The translations under genes were made by a program, and so were the position numbers. Under the pieces are notes generated by a model that saw only the letters and a program-made list of their open reading frames with translations, searched no databases and had not been told where the DNA came from. Positions 15,624 through 23,599 of a stretch of DNA of 64,000 bases are shown here, piece by piece. Every line of letters begins with the position of its first letter. The stretch's first letter is position 1. Source of the DNA: Nocardiopsis dassonvillei_B (GTDB taxonomy: Bacteria; Actinomycetota; Actinomycetes; Streptosporangiales; Streptosporangiaceae); NCBI RefSeq assembly GCF_964273065.1, contig NZ_OZ186815.1:2542001-2606000 (forward strand), in the 5' to 3' direction.

Positions 15624-17612
15624 TCAGTTGCTCGTGCTCTGACCGGAGGGGACCCCCCGCTCCGGTGCCCCGGCGCCGGTGTCCCGAGCCTCCCCGGGGG
15701 GAGCGTCGCCGGGATCGCTCTCCAGCAGGGCGCTGGGCCGCCAACCCCGCCACTGCACGCCCCTGTCGCGCAGGAAGAACCCCGTTCGCTCCAGCCAGGT
15801 GTGGCCGTGCCCGGCCCGGCGGATGACGTGTCCCAGGCCGTGTGCGCGGTAGACGGAGGCCCCGGCCGCCCGGGCCCCGTCGAGGAGCGCGGCGTCCTCG
15901 TTCACCGGGAGGGGGCGGAACCCGCCGACCTCCTCCAGGAGGGTCCGGTCGGTGAGGAGGCAGGCACCGGAAACGTGCCCGGCGAAGCATTCGGAGAAGG
16001 TGTCCCACCGGACGGTGAGGGACAGGGGTTCGAGGTAGAAGTACTCGGCTGCGGTTCCCACCAGGTCCGCCCCCGAATAACGCCGCGCCCACACCAGATC
16101 GGACAGATGATCAGGCCCGTACCAGTCATCGTCGTCCATCTTCGCCACCAACGACCCCGACGCCCGCGCCACCGCCCCGTTCAACACCGCACCGAACACC
16201 ACATCCCCACCGGCCTCCCACACCACCAACCGGCCACCCGACGCCCGGAACCCCTCCACCGCCTCCCGCACCCCCGGCGCATCCACACCGAACCCGTGCA
16301 GCGCCAACACCACCTCCACATCCACACCCCGCTGCCGCCCCACCTGACGCAACGCGAACCCCACCATCTCCGGCCGCCGCGTGCACAACACCACCGACAC
16401 CGAAGCCACCGGAACCGGCCCCGACCCCGCCTCCACCGCCAACCCCCGCCACCGCGCGGCCACACTGTGCGACCCCAACGCCGCACGACGCAACCGCACA
16501 CTGAACTCCTCACGCACCTGCGCATCCGCCAGCCCGGCCACCGACACCGAACCCATCAACCCCACCAGCGGCCCGCCCAGACACCCCGCCCACAACGGCA
16601 CACCCGACGACACCACCGGAACCCCGGCCACCGCCAACGCCGCCACCGCACGCACCGCCGCCAACGGACCGCTGTGCCGCCCCCACTCCACCCGCACCGC
16701 ACGCAGATCACGCACCGACGCCACATCCACATCGGTCACGGTCCCGTCATCAGGCACCCGCCACCGCTCCCGACCACCCGCGACCAGCACCCACCGCCCC
16801 CCACGACACACCAACCGACCCACCACCGACGAACACCCCCGCACGAACCCCACCGGATTCACCACACGCTCATCCACCGGAGGCACATCCCCCACGGAGG
16901 GCAGGGGGGAGTGGAGGCCTTCGGTGCCGAGGGAACCGATCCGCTCCCAGGAGCCCGCGGCGAGGGAGCGCCGCGGAGGCAGGCCCCGGCGCCCGGCCCC
17001 CTCCCCGGCCTCCGGGAGGACCTCCGGGACGAGCTCGCGCCCGCGTCCGCTCCCGCCGACCGCCCGCAGCGGGACCTCGCCGGGACGCCACAGGCCGGCG
17101 TCGGGCCCGGCCGGCTCGCCGGGGGGCGCCGGGGCGGCGCCACGACGGCCGCCCACGAACCCCCGGGCCACCCCGGCCAGCACCTCGGCCACCGGCACGG
17201 GGGACTCGAAGAAGAGGTCCGTCGTCCACCCCCAGCCGACCGAACGGCGGACCCGAACGTCGAGGAGGCCGGACCACCGGTCCGGATCCGGCAGGGCCGG
17301 CAGCGGCGGTCGCCGGGCGGTGGCGGGCGAGCAGATGCAGACGAGGACCCGTGCGGCCTCGGGGAGCCCCGCCGTCGCGGGGATGCAGCGGCGCAGGTCC
17401 GTGATCGACCCGGCCAGGACGGCGACGAGGTCGAGGGGCCCGGCCTCCTCCCGGGGAGGAGGGGACGCGTCGGCTTCCGCGAGGTCCACGGTCCGGACGT
17501 CCGCCGTGGCGGCGGCGCGGGCGAGGCGCGAGGTGCCCCGTCCGATGTGGCACAGCAGGGCTCCGCGCGGGGAGGCGGCACGCAGCGCGCCGCCGAGCTC
17601 CGTAACACTCAC
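15624..17612 (-). CDS. Large glycosyltransferase with central GT-2 core (operon gene 3)
   Basis: 662 residues in three parts. Residues 1-238 are a divergent alpha/beta region with DVRVRRSVGWGWTTDLFFES. Residues 239-522 are a shared core running from VGDVPPVDERVVNPVGF through ASVSVVLCTRRPEMVGFAL to the metal motif KMDDDDWYGPDHLSDL. A unique C-terminal acceptor part carries TDRTLLEEVGGF and HTWLERTGFFLRDRGVQW. It is probably a membrane-associated transferase of a surface glycan. GTG 17612 overlaps the upstream stop as GTGA. The core DNA is almost identical to the upstream paralogue, the ends are not. Confidence 0.85.
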   Translation of the reverse strand: MSVTELGGALRAASPRGALLCHIGRGTSRLARAAATADVRTVDLAEADASPPPREEAGPLDLVAVLAGSITDLRRCIPATAGLPEAARVLVCICSPATARRPPLPALPDPDRWSGLLDVRVRRSVGWGWTTDLFFESPVPVAEVLAGVARGFVGGRRGAAPAPPGEPAGPDAGLWRPGEVPLRAVGGSGRGRELVPEVLPEAGEGAGRRGLPPRRSLAAGSWERIGSLGTEGLHSPLPSVGDVPPVDERVVNPVGFVRGCSSVVGRLVCRGGRWVLVAGGRERWRVPDDGTVTDVDVASVRDLRAVRVEWGRHSGPLAAVRAVAALAVAGVPVVSSGVPLWAGCLGGPLVGLMGSVSVAGLADAQVREEFSVRLRRAALGSHSVAARWRGLAVEAGSGPVPVASVSVVLCTRRPEMVGFALRQVGRQRGVDVEVVLALHGFGVDAPGVREAVEGFRASGGRLVVWEAGGDVVFGAVLNGAVARASGSLVAKMDDDDWYGPDHLSDLVWARRYSGADLVGTAAEYFYLEPLSLTVRWDTFSECFAGHVSGACLLTDRTLLEEVGGFRPLPVNEDAALLDGARAAGASVYRAHGLGHVIRRAGHGHTWLERTGFFLRDRGVQWRGWRPSALLESDPGDAPPGEARDTGAGAPERGVPSGQSTSN
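16045..16898. repeat. 854-bp near-identical block, copy A of pair 2
   Basis: A direct repeat of 18036-18889 at a constant offset of 1991 bp. By eye the only difference is at 16083 (C) versus 18074 (A). The plus strand is strikingly C-rich because the minus-strand codons end in G (GCG, GTG, TTG, GGG). Both ends are sharp. Confidence 0.92.
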
Positions 17613-19588
17613 GGGGCCGCCTCCGCCGGCACCCTCCGGGCGGGTTCCTCTCCCGCGGTCCACGGATCCACCCGGCGCGCCCCCGGGGGCCCCTCGCCGG
17701 GCCCGGCCTCCAGCAGCGAGCTGGGCCGCCACCCGGGAAGGAGGCGTTCGCCCCCGTGCCTCAGGAAGTAGCCGCTCCCCACGCTCCAGGTGTGGCCGGA
17801 CGCCTTGCGGCGCAGCACGTAGTTGCCCCCGTGGCCGCGGTGGATACGGCCGCCCATCCTGCAGATGGCCAGGTTCAGCCGGGTGTCCTCGCCGGTGGGG
17901 ACCTCCGGGAAGCCTCCGGCCTCCTCCAGGGTCCTGCGGTCGGTGAACAGGGTGCCCCCCGCCGCGGTGTGCCAGGTGCACTCGGTCGGCTGGACCAGTC
18001 GGACGGTGGCGTCCAAAGCCTCCAGGTACACGAATTCGGCTGCGGTTCCCACCAGGTCCGCCCCCGAATAACGACGCGCCCACACCAGATCGGACAGATG
18101 ATCAGGCCCGTACCAGTCATCGTCGTCCATCTTCGCCACCAACGACCCCGACGCCCGCGCCACCGCCCCGTTCAACACCGCACCGAACACCACATCCCCA
18201 CCGGCCTCCCACACCACCAACCGGCCACCCGACGCCCGGAACCCCTCCACCGCCTCCCGCACCCCCGGCGCATCCACACCGAACCCGTGCAGCGCCAACA
18301 CCACCTCCACATCCACACCCCGCTGCCGCCCCACCTGACGCAACGCGAACCCCACCATCTCCGGCCGCCGCGTGCACAACACCACCGACACCGAAGCCAC
18401 CGGAACCGGCCCCGACCCCGCCTCCACCGCCAACCCCCGCCACCGCGCGGCCACACTGTGCGACCCCAACGCCGCACGACGCAACCGCACACTGAACTCC
18501 TCACGCACCTGCGCATCCGCCAGCCCGGCCACCGACACCGAACCCATCAACCCCACCAGCGGCCCGCCCAGACACCCCGCCCACAACGGCACACCCGACG
18601 ACACCACCGGAACCCCGGCCACCGCCAACGCCGCCACCGCACGCACCGCCGCCAACGGACCGCTGTGCCGCCCCCACTCCACCCGCACCGCACGCAGATC
18701 ACGCACCGACGCCACATCCACATCGGTCACGGTCCCGTCATCAGGCACCCGCCACCGCTCCCGACCACCCGCGACCAGCACCCACCGCCCCCCACGACAC
18801 ACCAACCGACCCACCACCGACGAACACCCCCGCACGAACCCCACCGGATTCACCACACGCTCATCCACCGGAGGCACATCCCCCACGGACAGAGACCGCA
18901 GCGGAGCGATGTCGGTACCGGCCCGGCCGACGGACCCCCAGGAGAGTTCCGCTCCGGAGTGCCTGCCCAGGTGCGGGGTCCGGACGTCGTCGTCGCGGGT
19001 GTCCGCTCCGGTGAGCAGGGTGAGATCGAGCGGTTCCGCAGGAGTGCGGAAGGGCTCCCCGGGCCGCCACGAGCCCGCGTCGGGTCCCAGCGCGCGGCCG
19101 ACGGGGAGGGGCGGGGCCCCGCGCCGGCCGCCGAGCGCGCCGCGGGCCACCCCGGCGATCACCTCGGCGGTCGGGGCCGGGCCGTCGAAGACGAACTCCA
19201 CCAGGCGCCCACCGCAGGGGAGCACACGGCCGCGGAAGTCGAGGAGTTCGGGACCGGGAAGGGACGGGGGGAACGCCGGCAGGGGCGAGCCCGGCCGGAG
19301 GAGGGCCCCGATGAGGACCGAGAGCCGGGGCACGGGCGGGATCAGGTGCGCGTGCGGGGCCAGGGCTCGCAGATGGAGTACGCCGGGGACGATCACCATC
19401 GCCTGTTCGTACGCGGATCCCCCGTCGAACGCGGGGCGGTCCCCCCGGATCAGTGCTTCCAGTTCCAGGAACACCGCGTTCCCGGGCAGCCGGGACGGGG
19501 GCGGGCCGCCCTCCCCGCCGTAGCGGCACACCAGCACGGGGCCGCGCCCCAGGAACCCGGCGAGCCGGGTCCGCTCCGCGGGGCTCAT
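17609..19588 (-). CDS. Large glycosyltransferase with central GT-2 core (operon gene 2)
   Basis: 659 residues, a tandem paralogue of the next gene. A unique N-terminal third (MSPAERTRLAGFLGRGPVLV) contains LRPGSPLPAFPPSLPGPELL. Residues about 234-517 are the shared core with VSVVLCTRRPEM and KMDDDDWYGPDHL, the latter a DxD-type nucleotide-sugar/metal site. The distinct C-terminus reads LFTDRRTLEEAGGFPEVPTGEDTRLNLA in two parts, then HTWSVGSGYFLRHGGE. Both ends overlap neighbours by 4 bp (ATGA and GTGA). Function beyond glycosyl transfer is not assignable. Confidence 0.85.
   Translation of the reverse strand: MSPAERTRLAGFLGRGPVLVCRYGGEGGPPPSRLPGNAVFLELEALIRGDRPAFDGGSAYEQAMVIVPGVLHLRALAPHAHLIPPVPRLSVLIGALLRPGSPLPAFPPSLPGPELLDFRGRVLPCGGRLVEFVFDGPAPTAEVIAGVARGALGGRRGAPPLPVGRALGPDAGSWRPGEPFRTPAEPLDLTLLTGADTRDDDVRTPHLGRHSGAELSWGSVGRAGTDIAPLRSLSVGDVPPVDERVVNPVGFVRGCSSVVGRLVCRGGRWVLVAGGRERWRVPDDGTVTDVDVASVRDLRAVRVEWGRHSGPLAAVRAVAALAVAGVPVVSSGVPLWAGCLGGPLVGLMGSVSVAGLADAQVREEFSVRLRRAALGSHSVAARWRGLAVEAGSGPVPVASVSVVLCTRRPEMVGFALRQVGRQRGVDVEVVLALHGFGVDAPGVREAVEGFRASGGRLVVWEAGGDVVFGAVLNGAVARASGSLVAKMDDDDWYGPDHLSDLVWARRYSGADLVGTAAEFVYLEALDATVRLVQPTECTWHTAAGGTLFTDRRTLEEAGGFPEVPTGEDTRLNLAICRMGGRIHRGHGGNYVLRRKASGHTWSVGSGYFLRHGGERLLPGWRPSSLLEAGPGEGPPGARRVDPWTAGEEPARRVPAEAAP
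18036..18889. repeat. 854-bp near-identical block, copy B of pair 2
   Basis: Partner of 16045-16898, same orientation. It encodes residues about 234-517 of operon gene 2. Confidence 0.92.
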
Positions 19589-20010
19589 GAGAGGTTCCGC
19601 AAGCTCTGGGCGGCGTCCGCGTCACGGCCGTCCAGCGTGATCCGCACCCCCGGAGAGGTGAGGCGGAGCTCGAGGCGGTCCAGGCGCTCGGCCAGGTCGT
19701 CGGCGCGGCCGACGAGCTCGACGCGGTTCTCCCCGGAGATCTCGGCGAACTCCCGGACCTGCCGGTCGAACCCGGTCCTGAGCGCCCGGAGCTGGCGGTT
19801 GACCCTGTGGAGCACCAGGACCAGGACGAGGCACGTACCGAGGAGCGCCGTGCACACCAGCAGCTGAACGGCGTCCTGGAAGGAGAGGCGGCCGAAAGCG
19901 ACCAGGCCTCCGAGGAACGCCACCTCCATTCCGGCGAGAAGTGCACCGAGAAAGAGAATTCGAGAACGCGAAAGCTTCAACCCCGCCCCCAGGGAAAACC
20001 GTCGACTCAT
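19585..20010 (-). CDS. Small membrane protein with coiled coil (operon gene 1)
   Basis: 141 residues. Two transmembrane helices (about 18-40 ILFLGALLAGMEVAFLGGLV and 46-67 AVQLLVCTALLGTCLVLVLV) are followed by a heptad-rich cytoplasmic segment (about 70-118). It heads the glycosyltransferase operon and its stop overlaps the next start as ATGA. The fixed linkage suggests a membrane anchor or scaffold for the transferases, which is inference only. ATG 20010 is preceded by GAGGAC. The 180 bp upstream is the only clearly AT-richer stretch nearby and should hold the operon promoter. Confidence 0.75.
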   Translation of the reverse strand: MSRRFSLGAGLKLSRSRILFLGALLAGMEVAFLGGLVAFGRLSFQDAVQLLVCTALLGTCLVLVLVLHRVNRQLRALRTGFDRQVREFAEISGENRVELVGRADDLAERLDRLELRLTSPGVRITLDGRDADAAQSLRNLS

Positions 20011-20186
20011 ATGTCCTCGGAAATCTTAGGGGCTGCGACCAGAGAGGACACCGCCGCCAAAGGAAAGCAGGAGTAAATAGAGCCGACGGAAGCCGAGAGC
20101 TTCCGCGCCAATCGACAAGAAAACCCTCACCGAACCCAGAGTGCACAGAAAAGGCGAATCCAAAGAAAAGCCGTGTAACACCGGAA

Positions 20187-20216
20187 GAGGGGCCGCACCT
20201 CACGGTGCGGCCCCTC
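20187..20216 (-). terminator. serA terminator
   Basis: GAGGGGCCGCACC-TCAC-GGTGCGGCCCCTC is a 13-bp perfect stem 24 bases after the serA stop. It insulates the glycosyltransferase operon from serA. Confidence 0.75.
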
Positions 20217-20239
20217 CGGGGTCCTCGGCGCGGCCGGGG

Positions 20240-21829
20240 TCAGTCCTCCAGGTCCACCTGGCGGGTCACCGCGGCGTCGATCTCGCCCGAGATCGAGGCC
20301 AGGATGGGGTCCGGCACCGCGGAGTCCACGGTCAGCGCGATGAGCGCCTTGCCGCCCTCCTGGTCCCGGATCACCTGCATCCCGGCGATGTTGACGTCCG
20401 CGTCGCCCAGCAGGGCGCCCACCTTGCCGACCACGCCGGGGCGGTCGTCGTAGGACAGGAACACCATGTGCTCGGCCAGGCCGATCTCCAGGGTGTAGTC
20501 GTTGACCTCCACCAGCTTCTCGATCTGGCGGGGGCCGGTGAGCGTGCCCGACACCGACACCCGGGTTCCGTCGGCCAGTACGCCGCGGACCGCGATGAGG
20601 TTGCGCCAGTCGCCGCTGTCGTCGCTGGTGACGAGGTCGACCTCGACACCGCGCTCCTTGGCCAGCAGCGGGGCGTTGACGAACGTCACCGTGTCCTCGA
20701 CGACGTCGGCGAACACGCCCTTGAGCGCGGCCAGTTCCAGCACCTTGACGTCGTGGGCGGCGATCTCGCCGCGCACCTCGACGTCGATACGGCTCGGCAG
20801 CGCCCCCGCCAGGGCGGTGAAGACCCGGCCCAGCTTCTCGGTGAGCGGCAGGCCCGGCTTGATCTCCTCGGCCACGCCGGTGCCCTGCACGTTCACCGCG
20901 TCGGGCACGAACTCGCCGGACAGGGCGAGCTTGACCGAGCGGGCCACCTGGGTGCCCGCCTTCTCCTGCGCCTCGTGGGTGCTGGCGCCCAGGTGCGGGG
21001 CCACGACCACGTTCTCGAACTCGAACAGCGGGCTGTCGGTGCAGGGCTCCTTGGCGAACACGTCGATGCCCGCGCCCGCGACCCGGCCGTCCTTGAGCGC
21101 CCGGTACAGCGCGTCCTCGTCCAGGATGCCGCCGCGCGCCGCGTTGATGATCCGCACGGTCGGCTTGACCTTGTGCAGCGCCTCGTCACCGATCAGGCCC
21201 AGGGTGTCCTTGTTCTTGGGCAGGTGGATGGTGATGAAGTCGGAGCGGCCGAGCAGGTCGTCGAGCGTGGTCATCTCCACGCCCATCTGCGCGGCGCGCG
21301 CGGGCTGCACGAAGGGGTCGTAGGCGATGACCTCGGTGCCGAAGGCCAGCAGGCGCTGGGCGACCAGGGCGCCGATGCGGCCCAGGCCGACGATGCCCAC
21401 GGTCTTCTCGTACAGCTCCACACCGGTGTACTTGGACCGCTTCCACTCGCCGTTGACCAGCGCGTTGTGGGCCGGGGCGGTGTTGCGGGCGCTGGCCAGC
21501 AGCAGGTTCACGGCCTGCTCGGCGGCGCTGACGATGTTGGAGGTCGGGGCGTTGACCACCAGCACGCCCGCCTTGGTGGCGGCCTCCACGTCCACGTTGT
21601 CCAGGCCGACGCCGGCCCGGGCGACCACCTGGAGGCGGGGGGCCGCGGCCAGTGCCTCGGCGTCCACCTTGGTGGCGCTGCGGACGATGAGGGCGTCCAC
21701 GTCGGCCAGGGCCGGCAGGAGCAGGGACCGGTCGGCGCCGTCGACGCGGCGCACCTCGAAGTCCTCTTCGAGCAGAGCGATTCCGGCGGGCGAGAGTTCT
21801 TCCGCTACGAGTACGGCGGGTTTGGACAC
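20240..21829 (-). CDS. serA: D-3-phosphoglycerate dehydrogenase
   Basis: 529 residues, the long mycobacterial-type SerA. It oxidises 3-phosphoglycerate to phosphohydroxypyruvate, the first step of serine synthesis. The NAD site is TVGIVGLGRIGALVAQRL, followed by INAARGGILDEDAL and the catalytic histidine region VVAPHLGASTHEAQEKAG. An intervening domain and a C-terminal ACT domain (HMVFLSYDDRPGVVGKVGAL) give serine feedback control in this family. GTG 21829 has AAGGAA upstream. A minus-strand TAGACT hexamer near 21908-21913 is a plausible -10 element. Confidence 0.95.
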   Translation of the reverse strand: MSKPAVLVAEELSPAGIALLEEDFEVRRVDGADRSLLLPALADVDALIVRSATKVDAEALAAAPRLQVVARAGVGLDNVDVEAATKAGVLVVNAPTSNIVSAAEQAVNLLLASARNTAPAHNALVNGEWKRSKYTGVELYEKTVGIVGLGRIGALVAQRLLAFGTEVIAYDPFVQPARAAQMGVEMTTLDDLLGRSDFITIHLPKNKDTLGLIGDEALHKVKPTVRIINAARGGILDEDALYRALKDGRVAGAGIDVFAKEPCTDSPLFEFENVVVAPHLGASTHEAQEKAGTQVARSVKLALSGEFVPDAVNVQGTGVAEEIKPGLPLTEKLGRVFTALAGALPSRIDVEVRGEIAAHDVKVLELAALKGVFADVVEDTVTFVNAPLLAKERGVEVDLVTSDDSGDWRNLIAVRGVLADGTRVSVSGTLTGPRQIEKLVEVNDYTLEIGLAEHMVFLSYDDRPGVVGKVGALLGDADVNIAGMQVIRDQEGGKALIALTVDSAVPDPILASISGEIDAAVTRQVDLED

Positions 21830-21937
21830 AGGGGTTCCTTTTCGGGTGGTGCGTCCCGATTCACGCAGGTCAGGCCCTACCGAGATCGGGTGAGGACGGC
21901 CGGAACAAAGTCTACTGCGGGGGTAGGGAAGCCCGAA

Positions 21938-21967
21938 GGGGGCGGGTGGCCGAAGCCTCCCACCCCC
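21938..21967 (-). terminator. ilvC terminator (imperfect hairpin)
   Basis: GGGGGCGGGTGG pairs with CCCACCCCC with a bulge, just past the ilvC stop and before the serA promoter region. Confidence 0.45.
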
Positions 21968-21985
21968 GTCTCAGGAGGACTCCGG

Positions 21986-22981
21986 TCAGCCCTTGAGCCA
22001 GCTCATCAGCGGACGCAGCTCGGCGCCCACCTTCTCGATCTGCTCGTTCTGCTCGGCCTCGCGGCGCTTCGTGAACGTCGGCTGCCCGGCGTCGAACTCG
22101 TCCATGAGCTCCTTGGCGTAGGAGCCGTCCTGGATCTCGCGCAGGATCTTGCGCATCTCCTCGCGGGTCTCCCCGGTGATGACGCGCGGGCCGCGGGTGT
22201 AGCCGCCGTACTCGGCGTTGTCCGACACCGACCAGTTCATCTTGGAGATGCCGCCCTCGTACATGAGGTCGACGATGAGCTTCAGCTCGTGCAGGCACTC
22301 GAAGTAGGCGACCTCGGGCTGGTAGCCCGCCTCGACCAGGGTGGCGAAACCGGCCTTGACCAGCTCCTCGGCGCCGCCGCACAGCACGGCCTGCTCGCCG
22401 AACAGGTCGGTCTCGGTCTCCTCCTTGAACGTGGTCCTGATGACGCCGGCCTTGGTGCCGCCGATGCCCTTGGCCCACGACAGCGCCAGGTCCCAGGCCT
22501 GTCCGCTGGCGTCCTTCTCGACCGCGACCAGGCAGGGCACGCCGCGCCCGGCCTCGAACTGGCGGCGGACCAGGTGGCCCGGGCCCTTGGGGGCGACCAT
22601 GGCGACGTCCACGCCCTCGGGCGGGGTGATGAACCCGTAGCGGATGCTGAAGCCGTGGCCGAAGAACAGGGCGTTGCCCGACTCCAGGTTGGGCTCGATC
22701 TCCGCGGCGTACAGGTCCCGGTGGATGTGGTCGGGGACCAGGATCATGATGACGTCGGCCTCGCGGGTGGCCTCCGCCGGGGTGAGGACCCGCAGGCCCT
22801 CCTCCTCCGCCTTGGCGCGGCTCTTGGAGCCCTCGGCCAGACCGATCCGAACGTCGACGCCCGAGTCCCGCAGCGACAGCGCGTGCGCGTGGCCCTGGCT
22901 GCCGTAACCGATCACGGCGACCTTCTTGCTCTGGATGAGCCCGAGGTCCGCGGCGTCGTCGTAGTACATCTGTGCTGCCAC
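21986..22981 (-). CDS. ilvC: Ketol-acid reductoisomerase (class I)
   Basis: 331 residues. It converts acetolactate and acetohydroxybutyrate to the dihydroxy acids of Val and Ile synthesis, using NADPH and Mg2+. The Rossmann motif is KVAVIGYGSQGHAHALSLRDS, and KGPGHLVRRQFEAGRGVPCL and ECLHELKLIVDLMYEGG are the conserved domain-2 signatures. GTG 22981 is chosen because AAGGAG precedes it; the frame is open further upstream without a ribosome site. It is the third gene of ilvB-ilvN-ilvC, with a 73-bp gap after ilvN. Confidence 0.95.
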   Translation of the reverse strand: MAAQMYYDDAADLGLIQSKKVAVIGYGSQGHAHALSLRDSGVDVRIGLAEGSKSRAKAEEEGLRVLTPAEATREADVIMILVPDHIHRDLYAAEIEPNLESGNALFFGHGFSIRYGFITPPEGVDVAMVAPKGPGHLVRRQFEAGRGVPCLVAVEKDASGQAWDLALSWAKGIGGTKAGVIRTTFKEETETDLFGEQAVLCGGAEELVKAGFATLVEAGYQPEVAYFECLHELKLIVDLMYEGGISKMNWSVSDNAEYGGYTRGPRVITGETREEMRKILREIQDGSYAKELMDEFDAGQPTFTKRREAEQNEQIEKVGAELRPLMSWLKG

Positions 22982-23055
22982 TTGGGGTTGCTCCTTGTTC
23001 TTCACATTCGTTGGGGGACGCGGGGGCACCCGTCCGTGTCCGGGTGCCGGGATCC

Positions 23056-23580
23056 TCAGGCGGTGCGCTCGACCGCCCGCAGGGAGCGGTCGGTGATCGA
23101 CCGGGGCCCGCGTCCCAGGGCGACCAGCCCTGACTTGACCAGTTCCCGGATGCCGAACGGCTCCAGGTTCTTCACCAGGGCATCGAGCTTCTCGGGGTCG
23201 CCGGTGGCCTCGATGACGACGACGTCCGGGCTGACGTCCACGACGTGCGCGCGGAACAGCTCGGCCGTCTGAAGCACATGGGTGCGGCTCGACGCGTCGG
23301 CCTTGACCTTCACGAGCAGCAGCTCGCGCTGGACCGACGCGGTGGTGTCCATCTCCACGATCTTGACGACGTTGATCAGCTTGTTGAGCTGTTTGGTCAC
23401 CTGCTCCAAGGGGTGGAGGTCGCAGTTGACCACGATCGTCATCCTGGACAGGCCCGGATACTCGGTGGTGCTGACACTGAGCGAGTCGATGTTGAACCCG
23501 CGGCGGGAGAAGAGGGCAGAGGCGCGGGCGAGGATGCCCGGGGTGTCCTCCACCAGAACGGAAAGCGTGTGACGGCTCAT
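23056..23580 (-). CDS. ilvN: Acetolactate synthase small (regulatory) subunit
   Basis: 174 residues, the usual actinobacterial length. The N-terminal ACT domain HTLSVLVEDTPGILARASAL with RRGFNIDSLSVS binds valine at subunit interfaces and gives feedback inhibition. The second half (ELLLVKVKADASSR, VVDVSPDVVVIEATGDPEKL) is the small-subunit C-terminal domain that activates the catalytic subunit. It follows ilvB by 19 bp. Confidence 0.95.
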   Translation of the reverse strand: MSRHTLSVLVEDTPGILARASALFSRRGFNIDSLSVSTTEYPGLSRMTIVVNCDLHPLEQVTKQLNKLINVVKIVEMDTTASVQRELLLVKVKADASSRTHVLQTAELFRAHVVDVSPDVVVIEATGDPEKLDALVKNLEPFGIRELVKSGLVALGRGPRSITDRSLRAVERTA

Positions 23581-23599
23581 GGTGGTCGGCCTGCTCCTC

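Noticed and set aside
16045..18889. Template/variable repeat pair of a diversity-generating retroelement.
   Set aside because: The copies differ at about one base in 854, no adenine-biased substitutions are seen and no reverse transcriptase is encoded.
12420..20010. The repeats as copies of an insertion sequence.
   Set aside because: The blocks lie inside reading frames, encode glycosyltransferase cores, and have no terminal inverted repeats or transposase.
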